Positions 5,887-12,648 of a stretch of 20,202 nucleotides of DNA are shown piece by piece; positions within the stretch are counted from its first letter, which is position 1, and each line of letters opens with the position of its first letter. The translations under genes were made by a program, and so were the position numbers. This DNA comes from an uncultured Alistipes sp. (lineage in GTDB: Bacteria; Bacteroidota; Bacteroidia; Bacteroidales; Rikenellaceae). The stretch lies in NCBI GenBank assembly GCA_900769745.1, contig CAAGHX010000036.1, forward strand, positions 1 to 20,202. The letters run 5' to 3'. The notes beneath the pieces are model-generated. The model did not search any database, had not been told where the DNA came from, and saw only the letters and a program-made list of their open reading frames with translations.

Positions 5887-6576
5887 ATGGAGCAGAAGAG
5901 TCCAATGCGCGAGAAGATTCTCGCCACTATAATCAACAAATCAACGCTCAAACAGCGTATATTCGACAACACATTCTCTACATTCAACGAGCTGAAGGAT
6001 GTACTCTTTGAGATTGCATCGGAGCTCGACGACGACTTGGATGGTCGTCTGGACAAGCGTGTGAGAATTGAGTACCGCGATAGAGGCAAGTTCGAAGCAC
6101 AATTGCAGATTGCAAGCGACCTGTTGATTTTCCAGATGCACACCGACATCTTTGAGTTTGATTCTAACCACATCATCTGGCAGAACAACTATGTGCAGAG
6201 CGACCGCGACAACTCATACTGCGGCGTGATAAACATCTATAACTTCCTCTCTGACTCGTTTAAGTTCAACCGTAACGCCGACGAGGGTTACCTGATTGGT
6301 CGCATCTTCATCAACCGCGAGAAGGCATTCTTTGTGGAGGGCAAGCGTCAAACATTGGTGCGCCCTATGACATTTGGCAACGCCAAGATTTGCCGCGAGT
6401 CACTCATCTCGATTATGGAGTCGGCTATCAACTACGCCATCAACTTCGACCTGTTGATGCCACCTTACGAGGAGAATAAGCGTGTGACTGTTGACCAGTT
6501 CAACACCAAGATGGACAACTCGAAGTTCGTCACTGGTAAGCGCGTGGGCTACGACTTCAACGTGGATGATATTTAA
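5887..6576 (+). CDS. Uncharacterised 229-aa protein in the glucosaminidase-DPP unit
   Basis: I do not recognise a named family. The protein is soluble-looking, without signal peptide or membrane helices, so probably cytosolic. It starts MEQKSPMREKILATIINKSTLKQRIFDNTF, predicted helical. An acidic stretch (SELDDDLDGRLDKR) follows, then a beta-rich centre with aromatic residues (IFEFDSNHIIWQNNYV, YCGVINIYNFLSDSF, YLIGRIFINREKAFFVEGKR). It ends in a tail with VTGKRVGYDFNVDDI. It lies between the glucosaminidase (84-nt gap) and the DPP-IV gene (38-nt gap), in the same direction and without an obvious promoter or terminator, so it is probably co-transcribed. A cytosolic protein between exported enzymes is unusual and may mark a regulatory or housekeeping passenger. 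It has normal coding composition like its neighbours and is very likely a real gene. Confidence 0.85.
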   Translation: MEQKSPMREKILATIINKSTLKQRIFDNTFSTFNELKDVLFEIASELDDDLDGRLDKRVRIEYRDRGKFEAQLQIASDLLIFQMHTDIFEFDSNHIIWQNNYVQSDRDNSYCGVINIYNFLSDSFKFNRNADEGYLIGRIFINREKAFFVEGKRQTLVRPMTFGNAKICRESLISIMESAINYAINFDLLMPPYEENKRVTVDQFNTKMDNSKFVTGKRVGYDFNVDDI

Positions 6577-6614
6577 TTTTCAGGAACGATAATTCTCAAA
6601 CAGACAAAATAGGA

Positions 6615-8723
6615 ATGAAAAAACTTTTGAAATATGTGGCTGCTGTGGCACTCATCATCGCCTCAGCCGATGCCACAGCACAGAAGACGATGAGCGAGTT
6701 ACAGAAGATTACATCGCTCAATCGTGGTGTATATGGACTTGTGTCGATGAAGGATGGTGAGCACTACACCGTAAGCCGCGCCGGCTCGGTGTTGCGCTAT
6801 GCCTATGCCGACGCTGAGAAGTGCGACACTGTGTACAAGGGCCGATTTGCCAGCTACACATTCTCGCCTGCCGAGGATATGATTATCTTGGGCAACAACT
6901 ATCGTCCTGTGTATCGCCACTCTTCGTATGTCGATTATCAGATTGTACGCCTCGCGGATAAGAGCACAGTGGCTACGCTGAACGATATTCGTGACCTCTC
7001 GTTCTCGCCCGACTCACGTATGGTGGCATTTGCCAAGCAGAACGACCTCTACGTTGCGGAGCTTGGTGGCGAGCCTAAGGCTATTACAACCGATGGCGAG
7101 TGGAACAAGATTATCAACGGTACTGCCGACTGGGTATATGAGGAGGAGTATGGCTTCACGAAGGCTTACGCTTTCTCGCCCGACTCAAAGAAGATTGCAT
7201 ACCTTCGTTTCGACGAGAGCCAGGTGCCAATGTTCGAGATGATGCGCTTCGATGGCAAGCTCTACAACACTCCTTACACCTTCAAGTATCCAAAGGCTGG
7301 CGATGCCAATTCGAAGGTGGAGTTGTGGCTCTATGACATTGCAACTGGCCAGAAGAGTCGTATCGACACCGGCACTGAGACCGACCAGTATATCCCATTC
7401 ATTGAGTGGACACCTGCTGGCGAGCTCTACTTCTTCCGCATCAACCGCAAGCAGAACCACTTCGAGGTGGTGCTCTGCAAGAATGATGGCAAGCAGAAGG
7501 TGATTTACGACGAGCGCAGCCCAAAATATGTGGAGCGCCCATCATTGGAGATTATCGACTTTATCGATGGCGACCGTTTCTTGGTGCAGAACGAGACTCT
7601 CACCGGCTGGAACCACCTCTACCTCTACTCTGTGGAGAAGGGTCTTTTGCACCCTATCACCCAGGGCGAGTGGCAGGTTACAAGCGTTGTGGAGAAGACC
7701 AAGGACCGCATCTACTATATGTCAACCGAGCAGTCACCTCTGCGTCGCGACCTCTACTCTGTGGACTACAAGGGTAAGAAGAAGGAGCGTCTCACTGAGC
7801 TCGACGGTACATACTCAATCTCGCCAAGCAAGGGTATGAAGTATTATATTTCGAACTTCTCATCTGCTTCGTCGGCTCGCTTGGTGGAGCTTCGCAACGG
7901 CAAGGGAGAGCTTATCCGCACATTGGTAGATAACAAGGAGCTCAACGAGAAGCTCAAGACTCTGCCTCGCAAGGAGTTCTTCACATTCACAACCGAGCGT
8001 GGCGACAAGCTCAACGCTTACATCATCAAGCCAGTCGATTTCGACCCTGCGAAGAAGTACCCAGTGCTTTTGACTCAGTACTCTGGTCCAGGCTCACAGT
8101 CAGTTGCCGACAGCTTTGGTATGGGCTGGGAGAGCGTGATGGTTGGCAATGGCTACATAGTGGTATGTTGCGACGGCCGTGGTACAGGCTATATGGGCGA
8201 GGCATTCAAGAAGTGCACTTATGGTAATTTGGGCGCACTTGAGGTCGAAGACCAGATTTCATTCGCACGCCATATGGCTAAGCAGCCTTGGATTGATGCA
8301 GAGCGCATCGGCATCTACGGCTGGTCATTTGGTGGATTTATGGCTTTGGGTTGCGCATTGAAGGGCGACGGCTTGTTCAAGATGGCTATCGCTGTTGCGC
8401 CTGTAACATCTTGGCGTTACTACGATACAATCTACACCGAGATTTACAACGACCTGCCACAGGATAACCCTAAGGGCTACGACGATAACTCACCTATCAA
8501 CTTTGCAGACCGCCTGAGCGACCGCACAAAGTTACTCATCATGCACGGTACGGCCGACGATAACGTACACGTTCAGAACACTATGGAGATGTGCCACGCC
8601 TTGAATCGCGCTGGCAAGCAGTACGATATGATGATTTATCCCGACCAGAACCACTCGATGTATCCATCATATTCGAGCAACATCCGCGTGAAGATGATTG
8701 AGTACACATTGCGTAACTTGTAA
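6615..8723 (+). CDS. Dipeptidyl peptidase IV (S9 family)
   Basis: The 702-residue protein has a signal peptide (MKKLLKYVAAVALIIASADATAQ), an N-terminal beta-propeller and a C-terminal alpha/beta-hydrolase domain. The propeller carries DWVYEEE (172-178), whose glutamates bind the free amino terminus of the substrate in DPP-IV. The catalytic triad is visible: S571 in GWSFGG, D648 in HGTADDNVH, and H680 in DQNHSM. It should release X-Pro or X-Ala dipeptides from peptide N-termini in the periplasm, feeding peptide use in an amino-acid-fermenting gut bacterium. Length is typical for bacterial DPP-IV. The next gene, also an exported peptidase, starts 23 nt after the stop, so the two probably act together in peptide breakdown. 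No separate promoter is visible in the 38-nt gap upstream. Confidence 0.96.
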   Translation: MKKLLKYVAAVALIIASADATAQKTMSELQKITSLNRGVYGLVSMKDGEHYTVSRAGSVLRYAYADAEKCDTVYKGRFASYTFSPAEDMIILGNNYRPVYRHSSYVDYQIVRLADKSTVATLNDIRDLSFSPDSRMVAFAKQNDLYVAELGGEPKAITTDGEWNKIINGTADWVYEEEYGFTKAYAFSPDSKKIAYLRFDESQVPMFEMMRFDGKLYNTPYTFKYPKAGDANSKVELWLYDIATGQKSRIDTGTETDQYIPFIEWTPAGELYFFRINRKQNHFEVVLCKNDGKQKVIYDERSPKYVERPSLEIIDFIDGDRFLVQNETLTGWNHLYLYSVEKGLLHPITQGEWQVTSVVEKTKDRIYYMSTEQSPLRRDLYSVDYKGKKKERLTELDGTYSISPSKGMKYYISNFSSASSARLVELRNGKGELIRTLVDNKELNEKLKTLPRKEFFTFTTERGDKLNAYIIKPVDFDPAKKYPVLLTQYSGPGSQSVADSFGMGWESVMVGNGYIVVCCDGRGTGYMGEAFKKCTYGNLGALEVEDQISFARHMAKQPWIDAERIGIYGWSFGGFMALGCALKGDGLFKMAIAVAPVTSWRYYDTIYTEIYNDLPQDNPKGYDDNSPINFADRLSDRTKLLIMHGTADDNVHVQNTMEMCHALNRAGKQYDMMIYPDQNHSMYPSYSSNIRVKMIEYTLRNL

Positions 8724-8746
8724 ACCAACTTAAAACAGATAAAACT

Positions 8747-9883
8747 ATGAAAAAGAATCTATTACTCTCGGCTCTCTGTGCTTTGGCAGCCACAGCTACC
8801 CTCTCGGCACAGGCTCAGGAGCAGGCGACCTCAGCGCCATACAAATATGAGTTTACGATAGTGAAGGAGAACCCTGCAACACCCGTAAAGGACCAGGCCA
8901 GCACAGGTACTTGCTGGTGCTTCGCTACTAACTCGTTCATCGAGTCGGAGCTTCTGCGTACGGGCAAGGGCGAGCACGACCTCTCGGAGATGTTTGTGGT
9001 GCGTCACAACTATGTTCGTCGTGTGAAGGATAACCTCCTGCGTCGTGGCAAGGGCAACATCGGCCCTGGTAGCATTGCTCATATGTATATTTGGGTGATG
9101 AAGAATGTGGGTATTATGCCTGAGGAGATTTACGACGGCATCAACTACGACTCGAAGCGTCACAACCACGACGAGCTCAACACTTGGATTAAGTCAATCA
9201 ACGCCACAGCGGTTGAGATGAAGAAGCCTATGCCAGCTGAGATTCTCGATGGCGTGTTGGATGCTTACCTCGGCAAGGTGCCCGAGACCTTCACATACCA
9301 GGGAAAGGAGTACACCGTTGAGAGCTTCACAAAGGCTATGGGTCTCAACGCCGACGACTATGTGGAGATTACGAGCTTCACACACCACCCATTCTACGAG
9401 AAGGTGTTGGTGGAGGTGCCCGACAACTGGGACCACGCCACAATGTATAACCTGCCACTCGACGAGATGATGCAGGTGATTGACAACGCCATCAACGAGG
9501 GCTACACAGTTGCTTGGGACGGCGACATCAGCGAGCCAGGCTACGCCTTCAAGCACTTTGTTGCTGTGAATACTACCGAGGATTTGCGCAAGCAGAAGGA
9601 GCTCACAGGCAAGGCTAAGGAGGAGGTTGTAACTCAGGAGAGCCGCCAGCAGGGCTACGAGAACTTCAAGACTGTTGACGACCACCTCGAGCACATCACA
9701 GGCATTGCTAAGGACCAGGATGGTGTGAAGTACTACAAGACCAAGAACTCTTGGGGTACATCGAGCAACGGCACTGGCTACCACTACCTCTCAGAGGAGT
9801 ATGTGAAGGCTAAGACCATCTCGATTTTGGTACACAAGAACTCTATTCCAAAGGCTATCCGCGCAAAGCTCGGCCTGAAGTAG
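8747..9883 (+). CDS. Bleomycin-hydrolase-like cysteine aminopeptidase (C1B), exported
   Basis: The 378-residue protein has a signal peptide (MKKNLLLSALCALAATATLSAQAQ) and a papain-fold C1B domain. Expected active-site residues are Q50, C56 (in STGTCWCFAT, Cys followed by Trp as in papain), H316 (HLEHITG) and N334 (KNSWGT). Family members are hexameric aminopeptidases (bleomycin hydrolase, PepC). Classical ones are cytosolic and longer, about 440-455 residues, so this exported, shorter form is a Bacteroidota variant. It probably trims peptides in the periplasm alongside the DPP-IV encoded 23 nt upstream. It closes the four-gene unit; a strong terminator begins 24 nt after the stop. A second Cys (C58) next to the catalytic one is unusual but could be incidental. 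Confidence 0.92.
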   Translation: MKKNLLLSALCALAATATLSAQAQEQATSAPYKYEFTIVKENPATPVKDQASTGTCWCFATNSFIESELLRTGKGEHDLSEMFVVRHNYVRRVKDNLLRRGKGNIGPGSIAHMYIWVMKNVGIMPEEIYDGINYDSKRHNHDELNTWIKSINATAVEMKKPMPAEILDGVLDAYLGKVPETFTYQGKEYTVESFTKAMGLNADDYVEITSFTHHPFYEKVLVEVPDNWDHATMYNLPLDEMMQVIDNAINEGYTVAWDGDISEPGYAFKHFVAVNTTEDLRKQKELTGKAKEEVVTQESRQQGYENFKTVDDHLEHITGIAKDQDGVKYYKTKNSWGTSSNGTGYHYLSEEYVKAKTISILVHKNSIPKAIRAKLGLK

Positions 9884-9907
9884 GAGTTTCAAACAATAGA
9901 CAGAAAA

Positions 9908-9948
9908 AGGGGTTGTCCGACACAGTTGTTGGACAGCCCCTATTTTTT
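9908..9948. terminator. Intrinsic terminator after the C1B peptidase gene
   Basis: AGGGGTTGTCC (9908-9918) pairs with GGACAGCCCCT (9931-9941) through one G-T pair. The stem extends through GACA/TTGT to a CAGT loop, and TATTTTTT follows. The upstream A run (9904-9908) gives some activity on the other strand too. It belongs to the group of hairpins with a GGYTGTCCGAC-like core. Confidence 0.9.
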
Positions 9949-10015
9949 GCAGAAGTCGTAACTAGGTCGAGACTAATGCCGAAAGAGCCTCGTTTGACAA
10001 CTTCAGGTATAAAAC

Positions 10016-10041
10016 AAAAGGGAGTCGATTGACTCCCTTTT
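10016..10041. terminator. Intrinsic terminator of the zeta-like kinase unit
   Basis: AAAAGGGAGTC (10016-10026) and GACTCCCTTTT (10031-10041) form a perfect 11-bp stem with a GATT loop. On the minus strand it ends in a T run followed by GTTTTAT and lies 17 nt after the stop of the 63-aa gene, so it ends that unit. It can work on both strands. Confidence 0.88.
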
Positions 10042-10057
10042 ACTTTATCTTTACCGA

Positions 10058-10249
10058 TTACTCCATCTTCTCCAGATCCTCGGCAGTGATGTGCGCAACC
10101 TCACCGTCGCGCATAACGACGAGCTCGCCATTCTCTTTCTTGCACTTCTCCTTCAAACGTTGCTGTGCTAAAAGAATGCCGGCATCGATCTTCTCCTGCA
10201 TCTGTTCAATATCGATATCTGTCATATTTTTCAATTCTACATTTTGCAT
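10058..10249 (-). CDS. Small protein paired with the zeta-like kinase (candidate antitoxin)
   Basis: The product is at most 63 residues. An in-frame second ATG (10225) would give a 55-residue form starting MTDIDIEQMQEK. A charged helix (IEQMQEKIDAGILLAQQRLKEKCKKE) is followed by a short beta-type segment, ELVVMRDGEVAHITAEDLEKME. That pattern (amphipathic helix, then xVVxRDGxVxxI-A-E-x-L) resembles small proteins I associate with COG4185 zeta-like kinases; the association is from memory and unverified. The first ATG overlaps the end of the kinase gene by 13 nt, so translation is probably coupled. In classical epsilon-zeta and PezAT loci the antitoxin comes first; here it would come second. An antitoxin role is inference. 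Confidence 0.7.
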   Translation of the reverse strand: MQNVELKNMTDIDIEQMQEKIDAGILLAQQRLKEKCKKENGELVVMRDGEVAHITAEDLEKME

Positions 10250-10806
10250 ATCTGTCGATAAGATAACGAGTCCACAACCTCCCTTATTTCATCGTGAGTA
10301 CCATATGCAATCTTCTTTACGCCCTCCACCGAGCTATTGTCGTAGATAACCCAATAGTCGCACAATGGGGTATATAACGACGTCAGGTAACGCATACCGC
10401 GATAGTAACGACGACGCACAACCTCGGGGGGCACGTTATGACCACCCTCGGCCACACGACGTGCTACACGCTCCACAGCCTGCTCGGCCGATGGCAACCA
10501 GAAGTAGAGCAACGACACAAAGTAGCCACGTTCCTGCGCCATACGGATAAATCGCGTATAGTAGCGAGTTGCAAGCGTTGTCTCAAATGCAAAATCCGCG
10601 CCGTCCGACATCAAAGCGTCCATTCTGTTACGCATCAGACGACCAGCCTCAATCGACACACGAGCAGGGTCAAATGGCGAGAGGCCCTTGGCAATCTCAT
10701 CGGCATTGACAAAGTCGTGGCAGTTAAGCATCTCGGGCAAAACTGCATAGGAAGCAGTTGTCTTGCCTGCTCCGTTGCAACCAGCTATGACGTAAAGTTT
10801 TGGCAT
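10237..10806 (-). CDS. Zeta-toxin-like kinase (COG4185-type P-loop protein)
   Basis: From the ATG at 10804-10806 the product has 189 residues. It begins with a Walker A P-loop, MPKLYVIAGCNGAGKTT (G9-T17), then FVNADEIAKGLSPFDP with D36 where zeta kinases have the catalytic acid, FAFETTLATR (72-81), and the lid signature RVAEGGHNVPPEVVRRRYYRGM. This combination is characteristic of COG4185 zeta-like proteins. Zeta toxins phosphorylate UDP-N-acetylglucosamine in the cytosol and poison wall synthesis; whether this chromosomal relative does so is unknown. The start is supported by AGGAG seven nt upstream and a promoter (10830-10859) whose start point lies just before it; an in-frame ATG at 10830 falls inside the promoter. 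The gene overlaps a 63-aa downstream gene by 13 nt. Confidence 0.88.
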   Translation of the reverse strand: MPKLYVIAGCNGAGKTTASYAVLPEMLNCHDFVNADEIAKGLSPFDPARVSIEAGRLMRNRMDALMSDGADFAFETTLATRYYTRFIRMAQERGYFVSLLYFWLPSAEQAVERVARRVAEGGHNVPPEVVRRRYYRGMRYLTSLYTPLCDYWVIYDNSSVEGVKKIAYGTHDEIREVVDSLSYRQICKM

Positions 10807-10813
10807 AGGTAAT

Positions 10814-10818
10814 CTCCT
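10814..10818 (-). promoter_or_regulatory. Shine-Dalgarno site deciding the zeta-like kinase start
   Basis: AGGAG on the minus strand lies seven nt before the ATG at 10806. Most genes in this window have no such site, so it both fixes the start codon and suggests stronger initiation than its neighbours. Confidence 0.7.
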
Positions 10819-10829
10819 ATTTTGACACA

Positions 10830-10859
10830 CAAAGTTACGAATAATCTTTCAAATTCCAA
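10830..10859 (-). promoter_or_regulatory. Promoter of the zeta-like kinase unit
   Basis: On the minus strand TTG (10859..10857), a 19-nt spacer and TAACTTTG (10837..10830) match the Bacteroidota promoter form. Transcription should start near 10823, giving a short leader with the AGGAG site. The gene is therefore transcribed independently of greA. Confidence 0.65.
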
Positions 10860-10904
10860 AATTCGCCCACATCGTGCATCTTACTCTCAGAGCGACTCAC
10901 TCTT

Positions 10905-10944
10905 CAAAAACAAGAGACTGTCAGACTCGAAGTCGGACAGCCCC
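10905..10944 (-). terminator. Terminator of greA
   Basis: CTGTC (10918-10922) pairs with GACAG (10936-10940) and GACT (10924-10927) with AGTC (10931-10934), with an A-G mismatch and a CGA loop. On the minus strand the stem is preceded by GGGG and followed by TCTCTTGTTTTTG. The tail is interrupted, so it may be moderately efficient. The core GGCTGTCCGAC recurs in other terminators here. Confidence 0.7.
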
Positions 10945-10975
10945 ATATATCTTGCAAGAAAGAGTCTTGGTCGGA

Positions 10976-11452
10976 TTAGATGTTGATATCCAAAATCTCA
11001 AGTTTCAACACACCAGCAGGAACGGTAACCTCTACCACATCGCCCTTCTTCTTACCGAGCAGAGCCTTGGCGATTGGAGTACCAATAGCGAGCTTACCCT
11101 CGCGCAAGTTGGCCTCGTTCTCCGATACGATAGTGTAAGTCACCTGCTTATTGTTGTTGTGGTTCAAAAGAGTGACCTTGCTTAAGATCTGCACCTTGCT
11201 CTTATCGATTTTAGACTCGTCGATAAGTCGTGCATTTGTAAGAGTCTGCTCCAACTTAGCGATACGCATCTCCAACAAGCCCTGAGCCTCACGTGCTGCG
11301 TCGTACTCAGCGTTCTCCGACAAGTCGCCCTTGTCACGAGCCTCAGCAATAGCTGCCGAGATAGCTGGACGCTCCACTGAGCGCATATGATTGAGCTCAT
11401 CCTTGAGCTTCTGCATACCCTCCGCTGTCAAATAAATAATCTCACTTGCCAT
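10976..11452 (-). CDS. greA: Transcription elongation factor GreA
   Basis: The 158-residue protein has the GreA layout: an N-terminal antiparallel coiled coil (about 1-77) with the acidic tip block EARDKGDLSENAEYDAA (D43 and E46 equivalent to the Mg-binding acids), then a C-terminal FKBP-like domain (about 82-158) with IVSENEANLREGKLAIGTPIAKALLGKKKGD. It binds RNA polymerase through the secondary channel and stimulates cleavage of backtracked RNA, rescuing stalled elongation. Length and start fit the family. The gene has its own consensus promoter about 115 nt upstream, a leader of about 107 nt that can fold, and its own terminator, so it is a single-gene unit. Confidence 0.97.
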   Translation of the reverse strand: MASEIIYLTAEGMQKLKDELNHMRSVERPAISAAIAEARDKGDLSENAEYDAAREAQGLLEMRIAKLEQTLTNARLIDESKIDKSKVQILSKVTLLNHNNNKQVTYTIVSENEANLREGKLAIGTPIAKALLGKKKGDVVEVTVPAGVLKLEILDINI

Positions 11453-11474
11453 ATCAATAACAGTAAAAAAACGA

Positions 11475-11520
11475 GAACCCTAATCCAATGACCCTGCCAA
11501 AGACAGGTGTCGCAAGATTA
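11475..11520 (-). promoter_or_regulatory. Possible folded element in the greA leader
   Basis: In the greA leader, read on the minus strand, TAATC near 11517-11513 can pair with GATTA near 11491-11487. They enclose CCTG/CAGG around a short loop (about 11507-11493). The stem is short and I attach no known family to it. Confidence 0.25.
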
Positions 11521-11566
11521 GAATCCCTAATAATTCAAATATTTTAAGTTGTTTAACTTCTGCAAA

Positions 11567-11597
11567 CAAAGATACGAACAAAAAAACTATTTTCCAA
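11567..11597 (-). promoter_or_regulatory. Promoter of greA
   Basis: On the minus strand TTG (11597..11595), a 20-nt spacer and TATCTTTG (11574..11567) match the Bacteroidota promoter form exactly. The start near 11560 gives a leader of about 107 nt before the ATG at 11452. Confidence 0.75.
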
Positions 11598-11736
11598 TTT
11601 TTTTGTTAGAATTTACTCTAATTGTGACCTTATGCTACAATTATCTCTTTCGGCCGCTCAACCCTCGATGCACACCTTCTGCAAGCCCTCATCAAAAGCT
11701 CTACTCACAACGGGCAGACTACCCTAGCCAGGCCTC

Positions 11737-12345
11737 CTACAGCTCGATTATCTTACACTTCAGCCCAAGCTCCTTGGTACGCTCCAAGACCTTTGGCAAG
11801 GCATAGCTCATATTGCGGAACGATTTGACGCTGTCGTGAAACGCCACAATACAACCAGGCTTGAGATACTTCACCACGCCACGATAGCACTCGCTGGGTG
11901 TAACCGTAAGGGCATAATCGCGCGAGAGGACATTCCACATAATAATCTTGTATCGCTGGCCCACAGCTCTCATCTGCGATGGCGTTACACGCGCATACGG
12001 AGGACGGAAGAGTTCGCTATGGAGGATATCATCGGCAAAATCGACATCTTCGATATACTTCTCCAGCGGCATACCCCAACCCTTCTGATGGGAGTAGGTG
12101 TGGTTGCCAATCTTGTGACCCTCGGCAATTATGCGCTGCATAAGGTCGGGATACATCTCGGCATTCTTGCCCAACACAAAGAATGTGGCCTTGGCGTCGT
12201 AGCGTTTCAGGGTGGTGAGAATCCACTCTGTGATGCCAGGCGTTGGCCCATCGTCGAAGGTGAGGAAAACTCCATTGCGGTCGTCTATCTCCCAAATCAT
12301 ATCGGGAAATATGCGTCGAATGAATCTGCCAGGATTTATCTTCAT
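11737..12345 (-). CDS. NodB-type polysaccharide deacetylase (CE4 family)
   Basis: The 202-residue protein is a near-minimal NodB domain. Its motifs are in order: TFDDGP (29-34; D31 catalytic base, D32 metal ligand), NHTYSH (81-86; H82 and H86 metal ligands), RPPY (114-117), and CIVAFHDS with H170 as the expected catalytic acid. CE4 enzymes remove N- or O-acetyl groups from chitin-like glycans, peptidoglycan or xylan in a metal-dependent reaction. The substrate is not evident. There is no signal peptide or membrane helix at the chosen start (MKINPGRFIRR), which is odd for an enzyme acting on wall glycans; it may be cytosolic or exported another way. It is a single gene. A minus-strand TAATTTTG at 12412..12405 may be its -7 box. 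I see no strong terminator in the 140 nt downstream. Confidence 0.93.
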   Translation of the reverse strand: MKINPGRFIRRIFPDMIWEIDDRNGVFLTFDDGPTPGITEWILTTLKRYDAKATFFVLGKNAEMYPDLMQRIIAEGHKIGNHTYSHQKGWGMPLEKYIEDVDFADDILHSELFRPPYARVTPSQMRAVGQRYKIIMWNVLSRDYALTVTPSECYRGVVKYLKPGCIVAFHDSVKSFRNMSYALPKVLERTKELGLKCKIIEL

Positions 12346-12648
12346 ATCACAAATCTGCTTCGTTTCTAAATATAGCCTACCAAAGGGCTCACCATAGACG
12401 AATGCAAAATTAATGCTTTTTCGGGGATTAAGGTATTAGTTTTGCGTAAAATATACATTTTGAAGGGTTTTTAATGATGTACATAACGGCACTATTTTCA
12501 CGCGTAACAAATTATTTCATTGATACATAGCCATTTACCCCCCCCTAAAAAAATCCACATTATTGTTTGTATTTTAGGAGAATAATTTTGTACCTTTGTA
12601 CATATTATAATTTGACACAGTTTAGACTAATACAAATATCGACCTAAT
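12346..12648. other. 303-bp AT-rich divergent intergenic region
   Basis: No gene is apparent. The stretch holds, left to right: a minus-strand TAATTTTG (12412..12405), the likely -7 box of the deacetylase without a clear -33 partner; a plus-strand TAGTTTTG (12437-12444) with no assigned gene; a run of eight C followed by T and seven A (12538-12553); and the promoter region of the DUF4837 gene (12566-12598). Confidence 0.6.
12566..12598 (+). promoter_or_regulatory. Promoter of the DUF4837 lipoprotein gene
   Basis: TTTG at 12566-12569, a 21-nt spacer and TACCTTTG at 12591-12598 fit the Bacteroidota promoter form. A second -7-like box, TAATTTTG, lies immediately before it at 12583-12590 with a poorer spacing, so two closely spaced starts are possible. 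The leader is about 45 nt. Confidence 0.6.

Noticed and set aside
9194..9784. 196-aa minus-strand open frame opposite the C1B peptidase gene
   Set aside because: Antisense shadow of a gene with a full catalytic set; Leu/Val/His-rich composition and no promoter or terminator of its own.
10807..10830. Start of the zeta-like kinase at 10830
   Set aside because: That ATG overlaps the -7 box (10830-10837) and lies upstream of the predicted transcription start; the AGGAG site supports 10806.
11549..11806. Plus-strand open frame between greA and the deacetylase gene
   Set aside because: It begins in the greA promoter on the opposite strand, has no motif, and overlaps the end of the deacetylase gene.
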